Of a stretch of DNA of 64,000 bases, positions 6,978-14,450 are shown piece by piece. The stretch is from RGIG7179 sp051893555 (GTDB lineage Bacteria; Bacillota; Clostridia; Peptostreptococcales; Anaerovoracaceae). A program made the position numbers and the translations under genes. The notes beneath the pieces were generated by a model. It saw nothing but the letters and a program-made list of their open reading frames with translations. It ran no database searches and was not told the DNA's origin. Numbering within the stretch: position 1 is the first letter of the stretch; every line of letters starts with the position of its first letter. The DNA lies in the NCBI GenBank assembly GCA_051893555.1, contig JBJFHL010000015.1:5462-69461 (forward strand). Direction: 5' to 3'.

Positions 6978-8669
6978 TTACGATTCACTCTGCTTCTCAA
7001 ACCACACGGTTACCGTGGTGCCCACGCCTTCGTTGCTCTCCAGCGAAATGGTACCGCCATGAAAAGCCACGCCGTGTTTCACGATGGACAGGCCCAGACC
7101 TGTGCCCGGAACCTGCCGGTTATGACTCTTATCCACCCGGTAGAACCGTTCGAAGACCCGTTCCAGATCTTCCTTCGGAATACCGATGCCGGTATCGGCA
7201 ACCCGCAGAACGCAGGCACCCCGCTCCGTATCCACGGTGACGGTCACCTTGCCGCCGGGACGATTGTATTTCACCCCGTTTTCGCACAGGTTATATACGA
7301 TCTCATCCAGGATGTAATCCACACCGTGAATCATGGTGCTTCCTCCCAGAAGTTCCAGCGTCACATCGGCCTGCCGCGCTCTGGAACGGAGACGATCCAG
7401 CACATCCCGTGCAACCAGATACAGATCCACATCCTCTTTTTCTTTTTTGATGTAGTTCTCATCCAGACGGGACAGCTGCATGATATCGTCAATCAGCGAT
7501 ATGAGCCGTGCAGACTCTTCTTTTATGGTTCCGGCGAACTGATTCACATCCTCCGGCTTCACCAGACCACTGGCCAGCATGTCGGATACACCATAGATGG
7601 AAGTCAGTGGTGTCTTCAACTCATGGGACACGTTGGAGGTGAATTCCCGGCGAAGCTGTTCGCCCAGTTCCCGTTCTGTCACATTCATCAGAATCAGAAT
7701 TGCACCGGTAACCTTCCCGTCGCCAAGCGCAGGGCTGGCAAGAATCTCATAGGTTTCGCCGCCGATGACCATCTGTTGCTTACTGCTTTCACCGGCCAGA
7801 GATTCCTCCACGGCGCGCCGGAACGGCTCACTCCGGTTGAGAGAAAGCACGCTGCCTGCCGGTGCTTTCATCTGACCGTTTTCTGCCGGCGCACCCAGAA
7901 TCCGCAGCGCACTCCGGTTCCAGGTCAGCACCTCCAGATTGCTGTCGATGATCAGCAGACCCTCTCGCATATTCTGTGTAATGATATTAAATTCTTCCTG
8001 ACGGCTCCGCAGTTTTTCCATCTGGCGGTGAATCTTCAGATTCTGCTGCCGAATCCGATGGAGCAGCGGTGCCATTTCCTCGTAGTTTTCCGGAATATCC
8101 GGATCGTTCAGGTCAATATCGTTAATCGGCTTTACGATATGTTTGGTGATATTATGGGAAATGATGGCCGCAAGGGCGATCAGAATGGCTGCAATGACCA
8201 CCACCATCCCGAAGGTATCCAGAATCAGCCCAAGCTGAGAATAGTGACTGGTGGAAACCCGCAGCACGTTTCCATCCGCCAGCTTCATGGCATAATACCG
8301 TGTCTCGCTGGCCATGGTTGCCGATTCACGCACCGCATGCCCTTCGCCGGAAATCAGCGCCTGCTGAATCTCTTCCCGCTCCAGATGGTTTTCCATGGTT
8401 TGTTCATCAGCCTGACTGTCATACAGAACACTGCCGGTGGCATCCACCAACGTGACGCGGCTTTTCAGCCTGCCGATCTTTTCGATGCGCTGCAGGTAAG
8501 CGGTTCCGTCCTGCTCCATACCGGTGGCCACCAGGTTCGCCTCGTTTTCCAGTTCCTTATCGATCTGCGTTCCCAGATAATCATACATGACACCCATGAT
8601 CAGACCGGTGCAGCACAGCATGATAATCAGGGAGACAACTATAATCCCTGTGAAAATCTTTTTGGTCAT
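6978..8669 (-). CDS. phoR: PhoR-like sensor histidine kinase
   Basis: This 563-residue membrane kinase has a helix at about 5-28, an extracytoplasmic sensor region, a second helix at about 150-172, a short linker, a PAS domain (about 230-330), a HisKA domain with the phospho-acceptor His349 in SNVSHELKTPL, and a HATPase domain with N, G1 and G2 boxes (NLCENGVKYN, DTGIGIP, GTGLGLSIV). It follows the response regulator directly, with only 16 bases between the genes. With pst and phoU upstream it is the expected phosphate sensor. The ATG at 8669 has an AGGAG site; the longer frame to 8717 would overlap the regulator without one. Confidence 0.9.
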   Translation of the reverse strand: MTKKIFTGIIVVSLIIMLCCTGLIMGVMYDYLGTQIDKELENEANLVATGMEQDGTAYLQRIEKIGRLKSRVTLVDATGSVLYDSQADEQTMENHLEREEIQQALISGEGHAVRESATMASETRYYAMKLADGNVLRVSTSHYSQLGLILDTFGMVVVIAAILIALAAIISHNITKHIVKPINDIDLNDPDIPENYEEMAPLLHRIRQQNLKIHRQMEKLRSRQEEFNIITQNMREGLLIIDSNLEVLTWNRSALRILGAPAENGQMKAPAGSVLSLNRSEPFRRAVEESLAGESSKQQMVIGGETYEILASPALGDGKVTGAILILMNVTERELGEQLRREFTSNVSHELKTPLTSIYGVSDMLASGLVKPEDVNQFAGTIKEESARLISLIDDIMQLSRLDENYIKKEKEDVDLYLVARDVLDRLRSRARQADVTLELLGGSTMIHGVDYILDEIVYNLCENGVKYNRPGGKVTVTVDTERGACVLRVADTGIGIPKEDLERVFERFYRVDKSHNRQVPGTGLGLSIVKHGVAFHGGTISLESNEGVGTTVTVWFEKQSES

Positions 8670-8685
8670 TTTATATTCTACTCCT

Positions 8686-9357
8686 CTACTCTGCGCTGAT
8701 GCGATAACCCACGCCACGCACTGTCTCGATCAGCTCGCCGCAGGAACCCAGCTTGGAACGGAGCGTCCGGATATGGACATCCACCGTTCGGTTTTCTCCA
8801 TCGAACTCATATCCCCAGATTTCCTGCAGGATCTGATCCCGCGTCAGCACATTCCCCCGGTTCCGAAACAGATAGGAAAGCAGCTCAAACTCCTTCAGGG
8901 TCAGTGCCACATCCGCACCGTTCACCCGGACGATATGTTTGGCCGGGGAAAGATACAGTCCGCCTGCCTCATACACTTTGTCATCGGAAATCGGTTCGGT
9001 TCGCCGCAGCAGTGCCTTCACCCGGGCGATCAGCTCCATGGTGCCGAAGGGTTTGGTCACATAATCATCCGCACCGCCGTCCAGGCCCACCACCTTGTCG
9101 TATTCCGTACTTTTGGCAGTCAGCATCATGATCGGCAGGTTTTTCGTGGCTGGTGCCTTCCGGAGCCGGGCCAGAATGGACAGTCCGTCCTCCTCCGGCA
9201 ACATGATATCCAGCATCACAAGCTGCGGCTTCTGCTTTTCCATGGCCTCCCAAAACTCCCGGGGTGCCGCAAAGCCTTCGGCTTCCAGTCCGGAATTATT
9301 CAGCGCATAGGTCACGAAGTTTCTGATGTTGTTGTCATCCTCCAGCAAGTAAATCAT
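8686..9357 (-). CDS. phoP: PhoB/PhoP-like response regulator
   Basis: The 223-residue OmpR-family regulator starts MIYLLEDDNNIRN with the acidic pair of the receiver domain, has the phospho-acceptor Asp in LVMLDIMLPEEDG, Thr in MMLTAKS and Lys in YVTKPF, then a winged-helix DNA-binding domain (about 125-223; NRTVDVHIRTLRSKLG recognition region). It lies between phoU and the kinase gene, so it is assigned to phosphate control. Its likely targets include the boxes before pstS. The start at 9357 follows AGAGGAAAACT; the frame to 9447 runs into phoU and lacks support. Confidence 0.9.
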   Translation of the reverse strand: MIYLLEDDNNIRNFVTYALNNSGLEAEGFAAPREFWEAMEKQKPQLVMLDIMLPEEDGLSILARLRKAPATKNLPIMMLTAKSTEYDKVVGLDGGADDYVTKPFGTMELIARVKALLRRTEPISDDKVYEAGGLYLSPAKHIVRVNGADVALTLKEFELLSYLFRNRGNVLTRDQILQEIWGYEFDGENRTVDVHIRTLRSKLGSCGELIETVRGVGYRISAE

Positions 9358-9379
9358 AGTTTTCCTCTTTCTGTCTGTC

Positions 9380-10048
9380 TTAGTTGGTTTCCTCCGGATG
9401 GGATCCGGTGATGCTGTACACCACCCACTCAGCAATATTGGTCGCATGGTCGCCGATGCGTTCGATGTATTTGGCGATCATCAGAAGGTCCAGATAAAAC
9501 TGTCCGTTCCGTGCCGGATCGTCAGTCTGGCCGGCCTGGGCGATTTCTGCGATCAGGTCGCTCTTTACCTTCTCAAAATAGTCATCCACCACGTCATCAT
9601 CCAGAATCACTTTTTTCGCCAGTTCCAAATCCTTATTGACGAAGGAATTAATACTTGCCGTCACCATACCGGCGGCAAAATCCGACATCTCCCGCAGATG
9701 ATCCGGACCTGGGATCCGGTGGTCTTCCATGTATTTTACGATTTCTGCAATGTCCGCCGCCTGATCTCCGATTCGCTCCATATCGGAAATCATCTTCAGC
9801 GCGGAAGAAATGATGCGAAGATCTCTGGCCACCGGCTGCTGTTGCAGCAGGAGCTTCATACAGAGATTTTCGATATCCTTTTCCTTCTGATCGATCTGGG
9901 CTTCCGCTTCCTCTGCCCGGAGAATCATTCCCTCTTCCCGCTGAAACAGCGCACGGGTCGCATAAACAAGGGCCTCTTCGCAAAGCGCCCCCATGGTGAC
10001 TAGCTCCACATTCAGCAGCGCCAGCTGCTGGTCGAAACGGTTTCTCAT
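9380..10048 (-). CDS. phoU: Phosphate signalling regulator PhoU
   Basis: The 222-residue all-helical protein has two PhoU repeats, each with the metal-binding ExxxD type signature (MERIGDQAADIAE and IERIGDHATNIAE). PhoU links Pst transport state to PhoR and limits phosphate uptake; it acts in the cytoplasm. The ATG at 10048 lies one base after the pstB stop (TGATATG) with a GAGG site inside the pstB end, so translation is coupled. The longer frame reaching 10123 is inside pstB. Confidence 0.92.
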   Translation of the reverse strand: MRNRFDQQLALLNVELVTMGALCEEALVYATRALFQREEGMILRAEEAEAQIDQKEKDIENLCMKLLLQQQPVARDLRIISSALKMISDMERIGDQAADIAEIVKYMEDHRIPGPDHLREMSDFAAGMVTASINSFVNKDLELAKKVILDDDVVDDYFEKVKSDLIAEIAQAGQTDDPARNGQFYLDLLMIAKYIERIGDHATNIAEWVVYSITGSHPEETN

Positions 10049-10049
10049 A

Positions 10050-10799
10050 TCAGCCGAACCTCCCTGTAATGTAATCTTCTGTTCTCTTATCCCTCGGCAT
10101 GGAGAACAGTCTCTCTGTATCATCGAATTCCACGATCTCCCCCAGAAGGAAGAACGCCGTCTTATCCGACACCCGGGTGGCCTGCTGCATATTATGGGTT
10201 ACCATAACTATAGTATACTTGTCTTTCAGCTCCACTGCAAGGTCTTCTATCTTGGAAGTGGAAATCGGATCCAGCGCAGAAGTGGCTTCATCCATCAGCA
10301 ACACCTCCGGTTCCACCGCCAGAGCCCGGGCAATGCACAGCCGCTGCTGCTGCCCGCCGGACAGTCCCAGGGCGCTGCTCTTCAGCCGGTCCTTTACTTC
10401 ATCCCAGATGGCTGCATCTTTCAGCGACCGCTCCACAATCTCATCCAGCGCCACCCGGCTCCGGACGCCATGGGTCCTTGGACCGTAAGCCACATTGTCA
10501 TAGATGCTCATAGGAAACGGATTCGGCTTCTGAAATACCATACCGACCCGCTTTCTCAGTTCATTGACATCCATATTTCCGTAAATATCTTCCCCATCCA
10601 GCAGGAAGCTGCCGGTGATCTTGCAGCCCTCCACCAGATCATTCATTCTGTTGAGCGATTTCAAAAGGGTGGACTTGCCGCAGCCGGAAGGGCCGATAAA
10701 GGCCGTGATCTGATTTTCCGGGATATCCAGGCTGATATTCTTCAGCGCATGAAAATCCCCGTAATACAGGTCCACATTGCTCAGTACCATTTTATCCAT
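10050..10799 (-). CDS. pstB: Phosphate ABC transporter ATP-binding protein PstB
   Basis: This 249-residue ATPase has Walker A (GPSGCGKST), Q-loop (VGMVFQKPNPFPMSIYDNVAYG, diagnostic of PstB), signature (LSGGQQQRLCIARAL) and Walker B (VLLMDEATSALD). It powers high-affinity phosphate import with PstA and PstC. The RBS AGGAGG lies 9 bases before the ATG. It is the fourth gene of the pst-pho operon. Confidence 0.96.
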   Translation of the reverse strand: MDKMVLSNVDLYYGDFHALKNISLDIPENQITAFIGPSGCGKSTLLKSLNRMNDLVEGCKITGSFLLDGEDIYGNMDVNELRKRVGMVFQKPNPFPMSIYDNVAYGPRTHGVRSRVALDEIVERSLKDAAIWDEVKDRLKSSALGLSGGQQQRLCIARALAVEPEVLLMDEATSALDPISTSKIEDLAVELKDKYTIVMVTHNMQQATRVSDKTAFFLLGEIVEFDDTERLFSMPRDKRTEDYITGRFG

Positions 10800-10821
10800 A
10801 TATATTATCCTCCTGATTCTC

Positions 10822-11664
10822 CTACTTTTTCGTCAGCTTTCTGGCCAGAGCCGCTGACAGTGCATTGATCAGAATCACCACTCCCAGAAGCACCACTGCC
10901 ACCGCATAGGCCTGGTCCACATACAGACCCTCTGTCATGAGAGTATACATGTGTACAGACAGGGTGCTGACGGAAGAAAACAGGCTGTCCGGTACCACCG
11001 GATTGGTGCCTGCCGTGAAAATCAGCGCTGCCGATTCCCCTACAATGCGGCCGATGGCCAGAATAATGCCGGACAGAATGCCGGGCATGGCAGACGGCAC
11101 GATGATGCGGAATACCGTACGAAGCCTTCCTGCTCCCAGTCCGAAGCTGCCTTCCCGGTACGAATCCGGTACCGCCATAAGGGCTTCCTCCGTGGTACGC
11201 ATGATCAGAGGCAGAATCATGATGGACAGGGTGATGGCGCCGGACAGCAGCGTATAGCTCCACCCCAGGGTGATGACGAAAACGATGTAGCCGAACAGGC
11301 CATACACGATGGACGGAATACCGGACAGCGTCTCGGCTGTCACGCGGATCAGCTTCACCAGTCTGTTCCCTTTTTTCGAATATTCCACCAGATAAACCGC
11401 CGCGAACACGCCGATGGGCACTGCCATCAGCAGAGACAGCGCGGTCATCAGAACCGTATTGATAATGGCCGGTGTCATGGACATGTTCTGGCTGGTAAAT
11501 TTCCAGTCAAAAATGCCGGGCAGCGTCAGATTGGGCACACCTTTATACAGAATATATCCGATCAGAAAGACCAGAACGGTAACGGTGATGGCCGCACTGA
11601 CGTATACCAGCATACGGAGAAAAAATGAAAAAGGATGTTTTTTCAGATATTGCACAGGATTCAT
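10822..11664 (-). CDS. pstA: Phosphate ABC transporter permease PstA
   Basis: The 280-residue permease has six predicted helices and the inner-membrane permease loop (AVYLVEYSKKG early, EALMAVPDSYREGSFGLGAGRLRTV later) of PstA. It forms the phosphate channel with PstC. Its start overlaps the pstC stop by 4 bases (ATGA). A 22-base gap separates it from pstB. Confidence 0.95.
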   Translation of the reverse strand: MNPVQYLKKHPFSFFLRMLVYVSAAITVTVLVFLIGYILYKGVPNLTLPGIFDWKFTSQNMSMTPAIINTVLMTALSLLMAVPIGVFAAVYLVEYSKKGNRLVKLIRVTAETLSGIPSIVYGLFGYIVFVITLGWSYTLLSGAITLSIMILPLIMRTTEEALMAVPDSYREGSFGLGAGRLRTVFRIIVPSAMPGILSGIILAIGRIVGESAALIFTAGTNPVVPDSLFSSVSTLSVHMYTLMTEGLYVDQAYAVAVVLLGVVILINALSAALARKLTKK

Positions 11665-12512
11665 CCGTCATTCCTCCTTTTCAAAAGAGAAAATGATACA
11701 TTTATGATAAGTATGAAAACAAACAATACAACCGCGGTTGCAATCAGCGCCTCCCTGTGAAGGCCTGTCGCATAGCCCATTTCCATGATGATATTGGCAG
11801 TCAGTGTCCGCACACCGGAAGTGATGGACGCCGGAATCACTGGCTGGTTGCCTGCGATCATAACAACGGCCATGGTTTCTCCGATGGCTCTGCCGATGCC
11901 CAGAATGATGCCGGCCATAATGCCGGATTTGGCTGCAGGCAGCACGGCAAAAAATACGCTTCTTTCATGGGTGGCACCCAGTGCCAGAGAGCCCTCATAA
12001 TAGCTTTCCGGTACCGCCCGCAAAGACGACTCCGACACACTGATAATAGTAGGCAGAATCATGATGCCCAGCATAATGGAAGCCGTCAACACCCCTTTGC
12101 CGCTGGTTCCCGTGAGGACCTGCATCACCGGTACGATGACCACAAGTCCGAAAAAGCCATATACGATGGACGGAATCCCAGCCAGCAGATCGATGGCAGG
12201 CTTCAGAAACCGGTACAGCTTCGCGGGACAGAATTTTGCCATAAAAATCGCACACAGCAATCCGATCGGAACGCCGATCAGAATCGCACCGGCTGTCACA
12301 TAAATACTGCCGATGATCATCGGCAAAATGCCAAACAAACCCTCCAGTGGTTTCCAGAGGGTTCCTCCCAGAAAGTTTCCGGGGCCTATCTCGGCAATTG
12401 CCGGCAGGCCCTCGGAGAAAAGGAAGAAGCATATTACAGCGACTGCCAGTACGGAAATGCAGGCGGAAAGCAGGAACACGATTTTCATGATCAGTTCGAT
12501 GATCTTTCTCAT
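11661..12512 (-). CDS. pstC: Phosphate ABC transporter permease PstC
   Basis: This 283-residue permease has an N-terminal helix, five further helices and the PstC signature region ESSLRAVPESYYEGSLALGATH followed by the FAVLPAAKSGI coupling segment. It sits between pstS (31-base gap) and pstA (4-base overlap). Confidence 0.95.
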   Translation of the reverse strand: MRKIIELIMKIVFLLSACISVLAVAVICFFLFSEGLPAIAEIGPGNFLGGTLWKPLEGLFGILPMIIGSIYVTAGAILIGVPIGLLCAIFMAKFCPAKLYRFLKPAIDLLAGIPSIVYGFFGLVVIVPVMQVLTGTSGKGVLTASIMLGIMILPTIISVSESSLRAVPESYYEGSLALGATHERSVFFAVLPAAKSGIMAGIILGIGRAIGETMAVVMIAGNQPVIPASITSGVRTLTANIIMEMGYATGLHREALIATAVVLFVFILIINVSFSLLKRRNDG

Positions 12513-12543
12513 AGCCTTTTCCTTTCCGGATGTTCCATACGGT

Positions 12544-13410
12544 TTACTGTACTTCAGACCAGTCTGTCACTTCACCGGTGAAGATCTGGCGGATCTGTTC
12601 GGAAGTCAGATCTTCTGCAGTGTTGGCCTTGTTTACGATGACTGCGATACCGTCCATGGCGATGGTGGTTTCCGTCAGACCCTGTTCCAGTTCTTCCGGC
12701 TTCAGCGCTCTGGAGGACATTCCGATGTCACAAGCCTTTTCGATGGTGCTGGTGATACCTGCGCCGGAACCAGTCTGCTGAACTTCGATTTCCACGCCGC
12801 TGTAGATGGCTTTGTAAGCGTCCGCCAGAACCAGCATAACCGGAGATACGGAAGTGGAGCCAGCCAGTACGATTTTGCCGGACAGATCGGATTTCTGTTC
12901 ATAAGCCGGCGCGTTATCGTCGATGGTGATATATCCTTCTTCTGCGATAATAGCCTGGCCTTCGGCACTCATGATGTAGGCGATGAAGTCTGCAGCCAGA
13001 TCGGACAGCGCATCATTGGTCACAACCTCAAACGGTCTGGAAACGGCATACTGTCCTGCCTTGATGTTATCTACGGAAGGTTCCACGCCGTCAACCTTCA
13101 GTGCCTTTACGGAATCATCCAGGCTGCCCAGGGAAATGTAACCGATGGCCTTTTCGTTTCCTGCCACGGTAGTCATGGCTACGGAAGTGCTCTGGGTAAT
13201 TTCAGCGCTCTGTGTGGTCTGGTCCACATCATCCACCATGATTCCCATCAGTTCTACAAAAGCACCTCTGGTGCCGGAACCATCTTCTCTGGATACAACG
13301 GTAATAGGGTTTGCACCGCCTTCCGCTCCCTCTTCGCTGCCGCTGTTTCCGCAGGCTGCCATAGAGAAGATCATGGCGATGGTAAGTGCGATTGCAAGTA
13401 ATTTTTTCAT
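12544..13410 (-). CDS. pstS: Phosphate-binding lipoprotein PstS
   Basis: The 288-residue protein starts with a lipoprotein signal ending in the lipobox SMAAC, so Cys20 is predicted to be lipidated. The mature part has the phosphate-binding segments VSREDGSGTRGAF near residue 40 and a second lobe with LAGSTSVSP. It delivers phosphate to PstCA on the outer face of the membrane. AGGAGG precedes the ATG. The signal peptide is nearly identical to that of the peptide-binding lipoprotein at 44.2-45.8 kb. Confidence 0.95.
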   Translation of the reverse strand: MKKLLAIALTIAMIFSMAACGNSGSEEGAEGGANPITVVSREDGSGTRGAFVELMGIMVDDVDQTTQSAEITQSTSVAMTTVAGNEKAIGYISLGSLDDSVKALKVDGVEPSVDNIKAGQYAVSRPFEVVTNDALSDLAADFIAYIMSAEGQAIIAEEGYITIDDNAPAYEQKSDLSGKIVLAGSTSVSPVMLVLADAYKAIYSGVEIEVQQTGSGAGITSTIEKACDIGMSSRALKPEELEQGLTETTIAMDGIAVIVNKANTAEDLTSEQIRQIFTGEVTDWSEVQ

Positions 13411-13462
13411 TTCGATTTTCCTCCTCGAATGTTTTATTCTATTTTTTCCTTTTTACAGTCTG

Positions 13463-13518
13463 AGTATACGGCAGCAATGTTAAAGTTGAAACCGCACTCG
13501 TGTTAAACTCAGGTTAAA
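13463..13518 (-). promoter_or_regulatory. Candidate Pho boxes and promoter of the pst operon
   Basis: On the minus strand TTTAAC occurs at 13518-13513 and 13507-13502, exactly 11 bp apart, and again at 13484-13479, next to TTCAAC. A TATACT -10 lies at 13468-13463. The TTAAC repeats spaced by one helical turn resemble PhoP/PhoB boxes and sit where an activator would replace a -35 element. Confidence 0.6.
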
Positions 13519-13613
13519 TCCTTCCTCTTCGCAAAATATATGCCCCCGGCTGCATGTCTTATGCCGGAGGAGGTCGGCTTTTCGGGAGAGGTGTATCGAA
13601 ATGATTGCACTTT

Positions 13614-13640
13614 AAAAGCCGGCACGCTGCTGCGGCCGGC
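13614..13640 (-). terminator. Probable terminator after the TlpA-like gene
   Basis: GCCGGC (13618-13623) and GCCGGC (13635-13640) form a 6-bp stem around an 11-base loop; on the minus strand it is followed by TTTTAAAG. It is 143 bases after the stop. Another stem (GCGCCC with GGGCGT, about 13727-13774) lies closer. The stretch 13519-13782 holds these hairpins and no credible gene. Confidence 0.45.
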
Positions 13641-13782
13641 CTTCGGTTTATCACAGTTTCAAACCAGATTGAATATTGTAGACGATTCCGTAAAAAATGT
13701 TCAACAAAGAGAAAGCAAGCGCCCATTCCGGATATCGACCTCTTGCCTGACATCCGAAAAGGGCGTCTGTTCATTTTGTCTT

Positions 13783-14343
13783 CTAACTGGCATCCTCCAG
13801 CAGCATCTGCAGTCCTTCTTCCAGGGTCTCTTCTGTATTGGTACCGCCGGTCGCACGGGCTACCATCTGAAAATCCCGGTCGATGTAATAGGTCGACGGG
13901 ATCGACCGGACAGGAATGGCCTCATAGGCACTTTTATCCAGATCGAAATAAACCGGGAAGCTGTAGGGAATCCGATCCAGAAATGCACTGGCGGTTTCCT
14001 GCGTTTCCTTGCTTCCGTCCGTTATATTGATCATCAGGAATTCCACCTGCTGCCCATATTCCTGATACGCCGCTTCAAAGGCCTGCAGATCTTCCCTGCA
14101 CTGCTCATTCCAGCTGGCCCAGAAATGCAGGACGATGGGACGATCTGTGAAATCACTCAGGCTGACCGGTTGTCCTTCCGCATCATAAACGGTAAATTCC
14201 GGCGCCGCATTGACAACATGATCCATCACGGATACTGCCGCAGTATCCTGCGCATCCCGGGCCCATTGATTCACCCACTGCATTGCGGCAAAAAACAGAA
14301 CCATGCCCAGAATGATTACACACAATTTCATTATCTTACTCAT
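13783..14343 (-). CDS. TlpA/ResA-like thioredoxin-fold protein lacking the CxxC motif
   Basis: This 186-residue protein has an N-terminal signal anchor (residues about 5-25) and a TlpA/AhpC-TSA type thioredoxin fold outside the membrane: EFTVYDAEGQPVSLSDF, then VLHFWASWNEQCREDL, later PSTYYIDRDFQMVARATG with the cis-Pro. In TlpA/ResA proteins the active site is WCxxC; here the first Cys is Asn (WNEQC), leaving one Cys. Disulfide reduction by the usual mechanism is therefore unlikely, although a mixed-disulfide or peroxidase-like role remains possible. It has its own promoter and is transcribed alone after the ribosomal GTPase operon. Confidence 0.82.
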   Translation of the reverse strand: MSKIMKLCVIILGMVLFFAAMQWVNQWARDAQDTAAVSVMDHVVNAAPEFTVYDAEGQPVSLSDFTDRPIVLHFWASWNEQCREDLQAFEAAYQEYGQQVEFLMINITDGSKETQETASAFLDRIPYSFPVYFDLDKSAYEAIPVRSIPSTYYIDRDFQMVARATGGTNTEETLEEGLQMLLEDAS

Positions 14344-14411
14344 CACGCACCACACCTTCTCTTAAATTAACCCATTTTTATCCTTTCCCTTTCTTTTTTA
14401 CTCCATTTTTC

Positions 14412-14440
14412 AGTATATACCCATATACAGCAATTGTCAC
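14412..14440 (-). promoter_or_regulatory. Promoter of the TlpA-like gene
   Basis: Minus-strand GTGACA (14440-14435), 17-base spacer, TATACT (14417-14412), about 65 bases before the start codon. Confidence 0.65.
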
Positions 14441-14450
14441 TTTTTTTCTT

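Noticed and set aside
6702..8699. 665-residue plus-strand frame opposite phoR
   Set aside because: His/Gln-rich antisense shadow of the kinase gene; no ribosome site or family match.
13540..14370. 276-residue plus-strand frame over the TlpA-like gene
   Set aside because: Composition and motif content fit an antisense shadow; the minus strand has the thioredoxin fold and promoter.
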